Source: Dysidea avara (Eukaryota; Porifera; Demospongiae; Dictyoceratida; Dysideidae). From it: a DNA stretch of 64,000 bases. The stretch lies in assembly GCF_963678975.1 (NCBI RefSeq), contig NC_089273.1, positions 6,193,614 to 6,257,613 of the forward strand. The letters run 5' to 3'. A model generated the notes under the pieces. The model saw nothing but the letters and a program-made list of their open reading frames with translations, was not told where the DNA came from and made no database searches. Both the position numbers and the translations under genes were made by a program. The stretch's first letter is position 1; each line of letters begins with the position of its first letter. This document shows, piece after piece, positions 11,212 through 22,639 of this stretch.

Positions 11212-12815
11212 TCAATATTTAACACAATTAGAGTCTTGATATACTGTATATTTGAGGTCTTTATACGTACATTTAAATACTTGACTTCATATTTTTCAAA
11301 TACGTACTGGAAAGTAATGGCCATTGTAACTTTTCACAGCATTGTTGACATTTAGTTAAAAAAGAAATCTTACTTCTGACTTTTCCAATATGTATCTCTA
11401 TGGTTCCTTGTAAAGCTAGTATGTACTTACGTACATACACCTGTGTATTTGAATGTGTATGTGTAGTTCAGTGCATGGTTCTTCCAGCAACTCCCATAAA
11501 ACTTTGTTGCTGACCACCATGCATGACATGCTCCATCATCTTGTGTTGTTTGGATTTCTATATTTTTGTAAATTAAATCAACCAGTGGGTAGACAGTTAT
11601 TATGTAACCATAATGAACTAACTGTCCATTGCAAAACCATGATATGGCTGCTGTGGTCTGGTGCCCAATTGTGTGGAGTTTCATGAGCTTCCTAATGGTG
11701 CTAATGTGCTAATTTGAAATTCAAAGCTTATTGCATTGGCGAGTTATTGGTAAGTAAGGGAAGGTCTAAATGAACTTTAGCACAAACCTATTTATTACAG
11801 TAAACTGTAATTAATGCAATGGATGAAATGTTTACAAAATGGGAAAAGTTTGCAAATTTTCTGTGTGTTAGTTTAATTTCTTGATAAAGGAAGGAGATAA
11901 ACATTGTGATCACCAAAGAAAAGGGAGTTTAAAAGTCTTTGTTTTATGCCATTAGACAGAAGATATAGCAATAGTCCATTCACTCTTCCTGTGCCACTTC
12001 TAAGCATTTATTGTCTACTTTTCTTTGTGATTCTGTGTGAATATCCTATTTAATGCTTGCCTAGGTTTATTCATTGTTATTGTGTGCTATGCAGAGTTGT
12101 TATAAGGTAACAAACCATAAAATCTGCAAAACAATATCAGTACGCATTCCATTATTTTACCACTACCTTTCTATAACATGTATGCTCTTACTGTACATGT
12201 ATGTGCCAATTCTACTATGACATTCAATCCCCTCATTACCAATTATGCAGAGGCTCCAATCTACTATTTCTAAAGTGCTATAACTTACAACATATGTATA
12301 TATACAATATAATTATACATCAAATTACTCACTATATAATGAGGAATTTAATTGAGGAGTTTTTGTTTACACATGAGTAACCACAAGGCTATTGTATAAT
12401 ATAACGTTAAAGTGCTAATATTGGCCTGAGTGGAACCACACAAAAATCTAACAACTAATCAATCTAGTACTGTATATTATAATAACATGCCTGTTGATAG
12501 TTGAAGCAATTATCTCCAAGTATGGTTTTCAGATGATTGAACAAGTGTCCCATAGGCGTTGGAGATGGGAGGGGGGTATGGCCCCCCATTTTCATTGGAC
12601 AAACAGTCACAGTAGCTATTCATAGAAGCAGTGTAGCAGGCTATATGTGCAGTCATATTAATGAGGAGATATAGTTGGTGGAGGGCAGCAGATAGTTACT
12701 GTACTTTTTTTGGCCTTCAGCTTACAGCTAGCTCCCTCACTTTTTGGCCTGTTCCACTGCTCCTGAAGTGCGCACAAAGCCGCTGCATATAAAAGTAGCA
12801 ACACTCACATAATCT
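11212..12815. other. no supported gene
   Basis: AT-rich sequence. Overlapping open frames at 11427-11686 on both strands have no recognisable product. A minus-strand segment there has an acceptor-like ATAG and a donor-like GTGTAT but an unconvincing peptide. A short G-run/C-run palindrome is at about 12560-12590. Confidence 0.3.
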
Positions 12816-13233
12816 GTCTCCTTGTTGTTTCTTTTCATTAGTACTAATACTATCACTTTGAAGCACAATGTTTACTATCAACCATCAAAAGTGTGTGATG
12901 ATGCAACCTTACCTGCACAAGGGATTGGTTATCCCTGCTCCCTTCACTTAAGGGCATAACAGGATACTAAGTGCAAGGGTTACTAAAAAAAGAAGCTACA
13001 AAGTGCTTAGAAAGTGATGCCAAATGTGTTAATCATCATCAATACTCACCAAATGGTGGCTGTGGTGGTGAGTGGGTTTTGTGTAGCAAAATGTGGGATC
13101 TATTCTTTAACAGAATAAGCAGGATGCAATCAACACAACTTCAGCCTATGCCAGGTTGAAACATAGCTATTGGATTTTGAAGTTCTTTTGGCCACTGTTA
13201 AGGGACCTAAGTGTAAGTTAACGCACAAATCGA

Positions 13234-13330
13234 GGTATCTTCGGTATTTTAGAGACCTGGGGAATGGCACAATAAACATGTGCCATTGTGCCATTCCTAA
13301 GGTCTCTAAAATAGCGAACCACCGATACCG
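13234..13330. repeat. hairpin inside copy A
   Basis: ggtatcttcggtattttagagacc pairs with ggtctctaaaatagcgaacc followed by accgatacc. The core arms aatggcaca / tgtgccatt close on a short loop. It is probably a foldback element and part of the 0.64 kb insertion in copy A. Confidence 0.6.
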
Positions 13331-14141
13331 CGGATTTGGGCGATAACCAATTTACTGAACGGACTATGCCGGGCTCGTACGGCTCTGGTCACTGGCTGCC
13401 AATAATGGCTGCTTCCTGATCAAATTAGTGTTAAAACAACTCACTGGTAGGCTTCCTAGATGAATACAATCATCTCTATTATTCCAGCAATGTTTTCTTC
13501 AAATTCTAGTGATGATTTCTGATGGCTGTTGTGACTGGAATCCAGCTAAACACGTGATGCATGTGACGAAAAAGTTTTGTCACGGGTATCTAACCAGTTT
13601 AGATACCTACCCGCGGGTATCTATTTTAAATACCTCATTAACGACCAAACTTCAAAGCATGCTATGCGTACCATAGTCTAAAACCTGCTGAAACATTGAC
13701 AGGCAGTACAAAAACATTTTTCTGTACCAATGGCTTCATGGCTTCAAAACCACGACTTCCAAGTACCGCGGCTAACTGCCAATGTAAAAGTTTGTTTTAC
13801 TGCAATCTCACAAGTACTTAACCTCAATCACTTCCTTTCATAAACAAGGTAGACAAAACAACAGAGATGTCATGAATGATCAGCATGAAGAACATGCTGT
13901 ACACACAAATTATTTGACAAAGTCTACATCAGCAAGTATGAAAGGGAACTTCATCACGTTATCTTCACACACACTTTCTTCAAATTTTATAATTCCTCAC
14001 ACTATTACATCTAAGTTCAAATCAACTTCTTGATGCAAGTTAGAGAATCTAGGGTACATAAATATTGTATGGAATTTATGAGATCAGTGGTAGCTTGTGC
14101 CCACATGGTTTTGACAGAACAAACCCACTCAATGGCAGTGT

Positions 14142-15838
14142 TGGGGCTAAGGCAACAAGTTATGTAATATTATTAATGTTGTGGTAATTACTTAAGTAAT
14201 ATAATGAAATATGCTATGTTACTTTTGCAAGGCATTACCCAAAGTAATACAGGGCCGGAGGAGGGAAATTTGAGTTGGTCAGGCCAATGACGATAATGTT
14301 GAAATTGCTACTATATACATGCCAATGAGAGAGGAGCTGTTGCACAGTGGGCGAAGTGCAAAGCACAAGCATTCTAGGGGGTCTGGGGGGGATGCCCCCA
14401 CAGGAAATTTTTGAAAATTAGACACTCAGATATGCAATCTTAGTGATATTTCACTGCTAGCTAGCTATATAAATATGCTCAAGCCTATCTGTTGTTCTTC
14501 AGACTTTCTATACTATGTATAATTGTAGACCTGACATAGCTACAGGGGACACAGCATGAAACTTGCTGTATGGTTCATTTAGTTATAGCTGGCAATTAGA
14601 AGTTCAAGGGGGGTCTGGGGTGCAACCCCCAGGAGCTGCAGAATTTTTGCAATTTAAAGGCTTGAAAATGCCTTAAAATTGATGCTAAATTTTAAAGTAA
14701 AACTAGCTAGCAACTTGCAACTTTCCCCCAAAATTTCACAGGGAACCCATACAGCATGGCCCCCTTTAGCTAGGATATAATCACTATAGAGTGAATTTAC
14801 ACAGCTACAATAAAAAACTACACAGCTACAAAAATACAGTATACTACTATACTGGTTTGTATGAAGTGAACGGATCATCACATAAATATACTGGTAGACA
14901 GTCACGAGATCAATCAGTATTCGAAAATGGCGCGATACGGGTGAGACTGAGAGTTTGCTCAGTATCTCGACAGGACGAGTGGGTAGTTGAAGAGGAGTGA
15001 TTTCTACTCAACATCTCATCCAGATGGCCACCATGTAATGTATGGGTGTACAGCTTTGAGTCATCTGGTTTGTCACTGCCAGTCCTTCGCCCAATAAAAG
15101 AAGCCAAGAGAGACAAGCCAAGGAATGCTAATAATTAATTTATGAAGATTGAATTGTGATATAAGTGTGCTGGTTTAGAATCAAAGAAGGCACCTGCCTT
15201 ACACGTGATAAATGCCAACTGTCGGCACACGTGATACTGTACGTAGAACCCACAATCATTTCTGTACGAAACGATACGTAGCTGTATTGTAAGGTAATTG
15301 GAGGTACTATACGTGTAGTTCTGTGCTTTAGTTAGGCTGAGAAACTAGGTGACTACTCGTGTCATGCATTTTCAATAACATCTGTAAAATGTACGTAGCT
15401 ACATGTAGATGTGATCGTCCAAAGATTGCATGAGAGTAATGTAGTTCGAGCTGGTCAGCTAGTTGGTTCAACTCCAGATTATTGGTCCGGCTCAGCCCTG
15501 ACCAACCGGACCGTCTCCTCCGGCCTTGTAATAGTTATAGTAATTCTATTACTGCAAGTAATTAATGAAGTTACTCATCTTACCAATCCACTGAGTAACA
15601 CCAAGCCACAACGAAGTAATGATGAATGAAGCTTATTGACCAGTTTGGTTCTATTAAATGCAAGATTTACACAATGTCCAACAATGTGGGCATGTCATGT
15701 GCTAAGTTTAAGGTGGTAGTTGCACATGTGACAGCTTAAGCTGTGGACTTTAAGTAATATAATATGTAATATTATTATATAGTTGCTTAATTTTACGGAA
15801 CTGTAACTATGTAAAAGTAACTACATCAACATTATTTA
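14142..15838. mobile_element. insertion in copy A (outer element)
   Basis: Relative to copies B and C, about 1.7 kb is inserted here. The ends are rich in gtaatatta / taagtaatataa words, with cagtgttggggctaa at the left and a loosely inverted gttactacatcaaca-type end at the right. A second element with clear TIRs (14250-15528) sits inside it. The terminal structure is only moderately clear. Confidence 0.5.
14250..15528. mobile_element. DNA transposon remnant, TIR CAGGGCCGGAGGAG, 5-bp TSD
   Basis: The left end CAGGGCCGGAGGAG (14250-14263) is matched by CTCCTCCGGCCTTG (15515-15528) with one mismatch. The flanks carry TAATA on both sides, a 5-bp target duplication. The interior holds two GC-rich words of the type gggggtctgggg but no transposase frame. 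A second element with a related end (CAGGGCCGTAGT) is at 50529-51114. The TIR is reminiscent of hAT elements, but the family is not proven. Confidence 0.7.
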
Positions 15839-16247
15839 TTGGATATATTGCACAAAAATTACAGCACAATTGCTTTCTCTGTAACATTCGGTGAAATAGA
15901 AAACCAACAGCATCATTAGTTTCCAGGTCTTGCACTACTTATTATATCATCTTAAAACATATGATATTGTATTGTACTTTGCATGGGAGGATCATCAAAG
16001 TATTGCTGCATACTGTAGTGTCCATATTATACCAAATAACTGCACTGTGTGAGTCATACACAGTACAGTTATGCAGAACAGTTATGTAAGGAACGTTACA
16101 AAAACAACCTCATTAGCTATCCAGACAGATCCTTGGACCAACTAGTTGGTGAAATACATTATATCGACACTGATTACTGAAAACTAAAGCAGTTAAATTA
16201 AGCATGCAAGATGAACACTCCAAGCACGAAGACCTTGCAATAGAACT

Positions 16248-16363
16248 TTTAAAACACTGCCTAAATGCTGGTGTGCGCAAAAAATACAGCACTCAGCAAG
16301 GAAAATACAGCACTCGGCTTTACCTTGTCCTGTATTAGCTTCTCCACACACGCAGAAGTGTTT
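16248..16363. repeat. hairpin MITE of the TAAAACACTGCC family
   Basis: taaaacactgcc at the left pairs with gaagtgtttta at the right. The inner parts share aatacagcactc words seen in the larger relatives at 18640-18800, 26645-27045 and 38308-38464. It is partly degraded. Confidence 0.5.
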
Positions 16364-16700
16364 TAACTATAACATACAGTATACACTTACACAAATGTAC
16401 TGTAAATTTTTGTGATGAGATCAACACATTCACTGCACAACTAGAAATGTTGTTGCGGTAAGTGGCTTCAACTTGAGATATTATTTGCTTTGATCCACAT
16501 ACCAAATGGAAAACCACACTTTTCTCAGCTACAATCACATGCTGAGCTAGCACTTATACATCATGCAGAGCAATATAAAAGGAGTAAAGAAATGTGGTAT
16601 GAGCATTGCAGTTATTCTTAATATCAAGCAAGACTTAATCTGAGGAGACAACAGTTTGAGTCTATTGTGTGCCATCGTGATGATGTTCATCATTAATTTT
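16364..16700 (+). pseudogene. dead duplicate of the FReD-1 promoter and 5' end
   Basis: This segment aligns with the region just upstream of FReD-1 (19770-20110). Shared words include gtggtaagt, cttgagatat, ttgctttgat, acacatttctcagct-like text, a TATA box TATAAAAG at 16573-16580, agaaatgtggtat and aggagacaac. At the position of the FReD-1 start codon the copy has TTG instead of ATG, and the homology to the coding part stops after the first dozen codons (gatgttcatcat). It is a promoter duplicate that has lost its gene. Confidence 0.7.
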
Positions 16701-16794
16701 TGTGATGATGTGTATGTGCACATGTGCATATACACACACAAGGCCACTGATTTGAGGTATACAAGAGTAGCAACATGCATATGCCACTGTAACC

Positions 16795-17740
16795 TATATA
16801 TAATCCATCTCCTTACTGTTTCTCTTCATTAGTAGAACCACTATCACCTCAAAAAATTGTCCATAATGTTTATTAATGACTGTCAAAAGTGTGCAATGAT
16901 GTAACCTTACCTGCAATAGTGAACAAGGGACCAGTTAGTCCTATTCTCATCATTTGAGGGCATGACCACTACAGCACAAGTGTAGGAGCTATTAAAAACA
17001 CTTGACAGAAACTACAGAGTGCTTACAGAGTGATGTGCTACAGGCAGTACCACCACATGGCAGTTGTGGTGGTGAGTGGGTAACGCAAACTTTTGTACAT
17101 TTAAAAAATTATTTTTACTGTAACCTCACAAGTGCTTAACCGCAATCACCTCCTTTCCATTCTACATGTATAGTGTAAACAAGGTAGGCAAAACAGCAGT
17201 GATGTCATGCATGATACATGCTGTATACACAAATGATCTGACCATGTCTACATCACCCTGTACAGGGTATATACGTATGTAAGTGCACTTTACATATACA
17301 CACTTACTTCAAACTTTATAACTCCCCACACTATTACATTTAAGTTCTAATAAACCACCTCTTGTTACAAGTTATAGAATCTAGAGTACATAGCTAAATA
17401 CTGTATATTATACTGCATGGCATTTATGAGATCAGTGGTAGTTTGTGCCCAAATGGTTTTGCAGTCACATCAGCACACAGAAAACAAGCCCGCTTATTGG
17501 ATATATGTAGCACACAAAAATTACAGCACAATTATTTTCTCTGCAACAATTAGTGAATTAGAAAACCAACAGTATCATTGGTTTCAAGGTCTTGCACTTG
17601 ATGGGTTGAAGTTATGCCACTTAAAGCAACTATTCTACACTGCATGGAAGGATCAAAGTGCTACCACATGCTAACTGTATTTTCCATACAGTACCAGTTA
17701 GGTACATAACTTTATGAGTCATACAGTACTACAATGTCAC
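16795..17740. repeat. segmental tandem repeat, copy B
   Basis: The least interrupted of the three copies (see 12816-16095). It starts near tctccttactgtttctcttc and runs to ccatacagtaccagttaggtac. It aligns with copy C in its second two thirds. No protein is recognised. The 85-codon frame at 17417-17674 is not preserved in the other copies. Confidence 0.75.
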
Positions 17741-17924
17741 ACATGTGATCAAATTTTCATAATTTTCCTTGCAAAACTGTTCTCCATAGCTATACTGTTA
17801 CAGTATTTGCCCAATTAACGCACAGAACTGTTGGCTTCAACTTGTGTTGCATGAACAACACATGTGACATACATAAAATAACTATAACATACAGTGTATA
17901 TCTGCACAAACCGATATGTACAGG

Positions 17925-18640
17925 AGCTATTAAAACACTCAACAGAAACTACAGAGTGCTTACAAAGTGATACTACAGGCAATACCACCATATGGCAGTT
18001 GTGGTTGTGAGTGAGTAATGCAAACCTTTGCACATTTAAAAATTTATTTTTATTGCAATCTCACAAGTACTTAATTAACTTCAATCATTTCCTTTCCATT
18101 CCCCAGTGTAAACATGGAAGACAAAACAGCAGTGATGACATGTATGATCAGTATGAACACATGTTGTACACACAAATGATTTGACCATGTCTACATCAGG
18201 AAGTATGCAAGGACATTTTACTACTTAAACTTTTGCACACACTTATGTATTTCAACTTATTATAACTCACCACACTATTACATTCAAGTTCTAATAAACC
18301 GCTCGTTACAAGTTATAGAATCTAGGGTACATAAATACTGTATGGCATTTATGCGATCAGTGGTAGTTTGTGCCCAAATGGATTTTGCAGTCACATCAGC
18401 ACAGAGAAAATAAGCCCACTTTTTGAAATTGGTGTGCAAAAATTACGGAACTATTGCCATTTCTGCAATGTTCAGTGAAGTAGAAAACCAACAGCATCAT
18501 TAGTTTCCAGATCTTGCACCTTATGGGTTGAAGATGTACCACTTAAAGCAAATACTGTACTTTGAGTTGGAGGATCAGAGTGCTGCTGTGTACTGTGTTT
18601 TCCATACAGTACCAATTAGCTACATAACTGTACTGTTAAA
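17925..18640. repeat. segmental tandem repeat, copy C (5'-truncated)
   Basis: It begins near gtacaggagctattaaaaca and matches copy B from about 16983 onward. It ends at a hairpin MITE (18640-18800). A short piece of promoter-like sequence between B and C (17810-17900, ggcttcaacttgtgttg) matches the start of the duplicated FReD upstream region. This suggests the duplication unit was repeat plus promoter. Confidence 0.7.
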
Positions 18641-18802
18641 GCATTACCTTGCTTGTGCTATATGAAAAATAAAGTGCTCAGCACTTGGCCCTGATGCTAC
18701 TGTAATAAAGCACTTGGCTTCGCCTCATGCTTTTTTAACATCTCAGTTGCACACCTTGTGCTTTATTTTTCATAAAGCACGAGCAAGGCAATGCTTTAAA
18801 TG
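18640..18802. repeat. hairpin MITE (TAAAGCA...TGCTTTA)
   Basis: taaagcattaccttgcttgtgct at the left pairs with agcacgagcaaggcaatgcttta at the right. The inner arms contain aaaataaagtgct / agcactt words and a ggcttcgcc core. It is inserted exactly at the end of copy C. Confidence 0.75.
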
Positions 18803-19044
18803 ATTTATGGAACTTTCTAGTCATGTAGCTTCACCATACACTAGGACTCACAATTAACATGTGTTGCACGAATTATTAGGAATTTAACAAAGTAACTCAT
18901 GTGTAGTTCACCATAGTTTAGATGTTAATCATATTTGTATTTTGGCAGGTTTTGGTCACAACCCACAATCGATTCTATTGTGATACATGGTGAAGTAATT
19001 CCGTGATATCTCCAGGACTTGTCTGTTTACACTAACAAATGTAA

Positions 19045-19335
19045 CTGCAACGTTACCTTCTCCCACCCATCATCGAAGCATTTAGGTATGTCTATGAAAG
19101 TAATCCAGTAATAACACTTGTGTTGGCTGGGTTGATTGACCACTTAGCATGGCATGGCCTCACATCAGCCTTCGCGGGCTATCAGCCTTTACCAGCTTGT
19201 GTGATTTGTCATACTGGCATGAACGTCGTGGACTATTAGCCTGCACTAGAGCATGTGGGCAACTGCGTTTTATTGCCAACAAAGAGTGCTCTGTTGCGCA
19301 TGCACTGTAAAGAGTGTTTTAATCATACAATAAAG
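19045..19335. repeat. dispersed repeat, copy 1 (second at 26370-26660)
   Basis: Shared words in the same order and orientation: cccatcatcgaagcatttag, gctatcagc, tcatactggcatga and attagcctgcact. Non-coding. Both copies end in a stretch of aaagcact / agtgcttt words from the hairpin family. Confidence 0.7.
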
Positions 19336-19986
19336 CACTCCTTAGGCAATAAAGCACTGTTTGCCCTAACATGTACTTTATGAAATTTAAAGCACAATTT
19401 ATGTGAATAATTATGTGAATAATTGTGCAAATACAGTACAGCTATGTACGTACGTAACAGTTTTGCAAGAATGTTATGAAAATAATCAGCATGGATTGTC
19501 ACATGAGTGACATTGTAAATCATTAAAACTAGCTAGCTACCGGCTAGTTCTATAACCAGAAATAGATTAAATAGATTATATGACACTTGACTTATAGTAT
19601 GATCACAGAAAATTGAAGCAATCTGATCGTGCATGTGAAATAAATGCTCTAAGCATGAAGACCAGGAAACACCTAAAGCACTGCATATGCTTGTGTGTTC
19701 AAATATACAGAAGTTGGAGGAAGTGGGGAGGGGGCTGTATTAGCCTCACAATCAGCATGTGTGGGTGCTTCACCAGTGTACATTTGTGCAAATGCACTGT
19801 TAGTAAATTTTGTGTTGAGATCAGAACATCCATCATAGAATAGGAAATTTTATTGTGGTAAGTACCTACAGCTTGAGATACATGTATATATGTTTGCTTT
19901 GATATGCATAGCAAACCACATATTTCTCAGCTGTGTTAACATGCTGAGCAAGCACTAATTTACCTGACTCCACACATGCAGAGTAG

Positions 19987-19994
19987 TATAAAAG
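19987..19994 (+). promoter_or_regulatory. FReD-1 TATA box
   Basis: TATAAAAG lies 85 bp before the ATG. The surrounding sequence is conserved in the dead promoter copy at 16573-16580, which supports it as the real core promoter. The predicted transcription start is about 20015-20020. Confidence 0.65.
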
Positions 19995-20071
19995 GAATAC
20001 AGAAATGTGGTACATTTATTATTAGTATCAAGCTAGACTTGATTTGAGGAGACAACGATTCACCTTTGTCA

Positions 20072-20848
20072 ATGAGTTTATTGTATACCATGATGATTAT
20101 GTTCATCACAACTGTTCTACTATTAGTATCGGTGACAGTTGATGGTTGTCCTGTTGTTTCATTTGTTAATGAAAGTTGCTGTGAAGTCAAAGGAAATGGG
20201 TTCAAGTTTTCTACCTCCATCAAGTCTCGTGTTTTTAACATTACAAACTTTTGTGGAGATTGTGAACTGATAGCTGAAGGATACTGTGACACTGTCACCG
20301 CTGGAGGAGGATGGTTGGTTATCCAGAGAAGACAAGATGGAAGTGTTGACTTTAACAGAGACTGGGTAGATTATGAAGATGGATTTGGTAGCTTGACTGG
20401 AGAATTTTGGTACGGTCTTCGTGCCATTCAATGCCTTACCAATCAAGGACAGTGGGAGCTACGTATTGACTATACATTTACTAATGGAACAAAAGGTTAT
20501 TTATCATACAGCAACTTTAGAGTAGGACCAGCCACTAAACAGTATCCATTAAACATATCAGGATTTGATAGAGTTACAAATGATCCATTTTATACCACTA
20601 CAAGTAATCCCAGCTGGTCTTTGAATGGCTGGAAATTCACAACGAGGGATAGGGATAATGATAGGTGGAGTAATAATTGTGCAGTACAAAATAATGGTGG
20701 CAATGGTGGTGGATGGTGGTACAATCACTGCTCTGCTCTATATCTCAACCATCAGTACAACCACAAGAATAAAATACACCTCAATGGCAAGTGGCATCCT
20801 CTACCATTTACAGAAATCAAAATCAGACCAAAAGATTGCATCATTTAA
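20072..20848 (+). CDS. FReD-1, secreted fibrinogen-related protein
   Basis: Single-exon gene of 258 codons. The ATG at 20072 is preferred to an in-frame TTG six bases upstream because it follows the TATA box and opens a clean signal peptide (hydrophobic MFITTVLLLVSVTVDG, cut near residue 25). The rest is one fibrinogen C-terminal domain: GGGWLVIQRRQDGSVDF, GEFWYGL, LRIDYTF, a calcium-site-like DRDND, then a WWYNHC segment and a C-terminal KIRPKD. NESC, NITN, NGTK and NISG are N-glycosylation sites. In this family (ficolins, tachylectins, tenascin ends) the domain binds acetylated sugars or proteins outside the cell. There is no collagen or coiled-coil part before it. A dead promoter copy lies 3.4 kb upstream. 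FReD-2 at 59.9 kb is its paralog. Ligand unknown. Confidence 0.94.
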   Translation: MSLLYTMMIMFITTVLLLVSVTVDGCPVVSFVNESCCEVKGNGFKFSTSIKSRVFNITNFCGDCELIAEGYCDTVTAGGGWLVIQRRQDGSVDFNRDWVDYEDGFGSLTGEFWYGLRAIQCLTNQGQWELRIDYTFTNGTKGYLSYSNFRVGPATKQYPLNISGFDRVTNDPFYTTTSNPSWSLNGWKFTTRDRDNDRWSNNCAVQNNGGNGGGWWYNHCSALYLNHQYNHKNKIHLNGKWHPLPFTEIKIRPKDCII

Positions 20849-21106
20849 ATTCATCAGTGATGATGTGTTTTATTTGATTATCATGTAGCTGTTAGTATTG
20901 TAATCACATCATGTACATTATAACCCAGTAGTGTAATTCAGTACAACTTAGTACAGTGCAGTGGGTGAAGTCTGGGCAGGAAACTATGCACATGAGACTA
21001 TAAACATGGTTGGAATTTTAATTTGTGCACATCAAATGTTTCAGGTTGGCAAACCACTTAAAATAATGAACCAAAACCCAGTATTTAAGGTGGTGATAAA
21101 GCAACC

Positions 21107-21429
21107 TAATCCAAAACAGCCAAGCTGTAAAAAAAGAGTGCGGCCCTCAAAAAGGCTATGGTGAAAAAAGATGTGAAATCCAAGGTGGTGGCCAAGAAAT
21201 GGCTGTGATGGTAGATTAATGGTAAAAATTTTAATAACAACAATTCAGGTGAATTTTTGTGCCGCTTGGTCTTGGCACAAAATTTGCCTGAATTGTGGTT
21301 ATTAAAATTTTTACCATTAACCTACCATCACAGCCATTTCTTGGCCACCACCTTGGATTTCACATCTTTTTTCACCATAGCCTTTTTGAGGGCTGCACTA
21401 TTTTTTTACAGCTTGGCTGTTTTGGATTA
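21107..21429. repeat. 323-bp near-perfect palindrome
   Basis: Left arm 21107-21262 and right arm 21274-21429 are almost perfect inverted copies (for example caaggtggtggccaagaaat and its complement), closing on a loop of about 11 bp. Fragments of one arm (ttgaaggctgcaccct, tttcacttctttttgtat, ggctttgggactttttt) recur at 36640-37090, 41795-41890, 42660-42790 and 48420-48560, so this is a widespread foldback MITE family. Confidence 0.85.
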
Positions 21430-21818
21430 GATTTCACTTCTTTTTGTATTTGTATACCCCAAATAGGCCGGCTTTGGGACTTTTTTAACCTATCTTTTTT
21501 TGTTTACCACAGGAAGAAGAAAAGATGAAGCAGATGTACTTTAAATATTTCTGATTTTATCAGTAAATGTGACTGGATTTTGGAAAAACGATCCAAATCG
21601 CACATTAGAAGTTTCGAGATAAACGGTTTTAAAGAATTAAAGCCAGCATAAGTCTCCAAGGATAGCAAGCACGCGTATGAAATTTACACAAAAGATGCAT
21701 CGATCTGTTACCTTTCAGGCCACTTCCAGTACTTGTAGCTGCTTGTAGAGTTTCCCACCAAATAAGATAGAAAATCTGAGCAGTTGGACAAGCGAAGTAG
21801 TATCACGAGTGCTCACAA

Positions 21819-21900
21819 AGGGGTGGAGGGTGGGGGGTGGTGGGGTGGAGGGCGGTGGGGTGGAGGGCGGCGGGGTGAGGGGTGGCGGGGAGGGCAAGAG
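21819..21900. repeat. G-rich minisatellite
   Basis: About 80 bp of tandem ggggtggagggcggt-like units. It contains many runs of three or more G on the plus strand, which could form G-quadruplexes. The proline-rich minus-strand frame here is a by-product. Confidence 0.75.
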
Positions 21901-22314
21901 ATAGACCTCGAAATGGAGGGAGGCCAGGATTGGAGTCCAGACACGAGATTACAGGGCTGTACTGGCTCCTTAGTGGCTGATATGTAGCAAAATCAACAGA
22001 GAAAACGTCTGGCCAACATTATATGGCTGTCCACTATATAGTAAACCACTGAATCTTGCCAAGCCAGGTCCTTCACAAGGCCTGAATTGGCCCTGAAACC
22101 GCCATTTGAGCACTCCACACCACCCAGAAAAGACGTCTGTCAAAACCAGCCTCGAGTAGTTTGAGTAGTACTGAGGGTCAAAACTAGTAGTACGGTTGTG
22201 TAGCTATCCACTGGTGGTGTTAGTTTGATTTTGCCTGATGTGCGATTTGGATCGGTTTTGTAAAATCTGGTCACAAATGTACAAATTATATATAATACAT
22301 ATATTTATTACAGA

Positions 22315-22620
22315 GCTCTCCATGGTGGTTTCTTTGTAACTGAACACTCTACAAGGTGACTTCTTCTAGCTGCTCTTTCTACAGGGTAAATTGTTTGTAG
22401 CTGAAAGATCTACAAGGCAACTTCTTCCTCCAGCTGATCTCTCTACAGGGTGATTTATTTGTAGCTGAATTCTGTACAGGTGATTTGTTTGCAGCTGAGT
22501 TCTTTACAGAATGGTTTCTTTGTAGCTGAATTCTCTACAAGGTAACTTCTTCTAACTGATGTCTCTACAGGGTCACTAGTTTGTAGCTGAATTCTCTACA
22601 TGGTGGTTTCTTTGTACAGT
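22315..22620. repeat. tandem repeat array of ~55-60 bp double units
   Basis: Irregular tandem copies alternate a tttgtagctgaattctctac half with a caaggtaacttcttctagct-like half. The array ends exactly where the LINE remnant begins, so it may be the site of truncation or insertion. Confidence 0.7.
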
Positions 22621-22639
22621 ATATTATAGCCAGGGGTAT

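Larger units (their letters stand above)
12816..16095. repeat. segmental tandem repeat, copy A (interrupted by insertions)
   Basis: The pieces 12820-13140, 13781-14140 and 15839-16090 align in order with copy B (16795-17740) and partly with copy C (17925-18640). Shared landmarks are tcttcattagta, gcaaccttacctgca, gagatgtcatg, gaatctagggtacataa and gaaaaccaacagcatcat. Two insertions (13141-13780 and 14142-15838) split this copy. It does not encode a protein I recognise. Confidence 0.75.

Noticed and set aside
22315-22620. CRISPR-like array
   Set aside because: Units are adjacent and degenerate without unique spacers, and the sequence is animal nuclear DNA.
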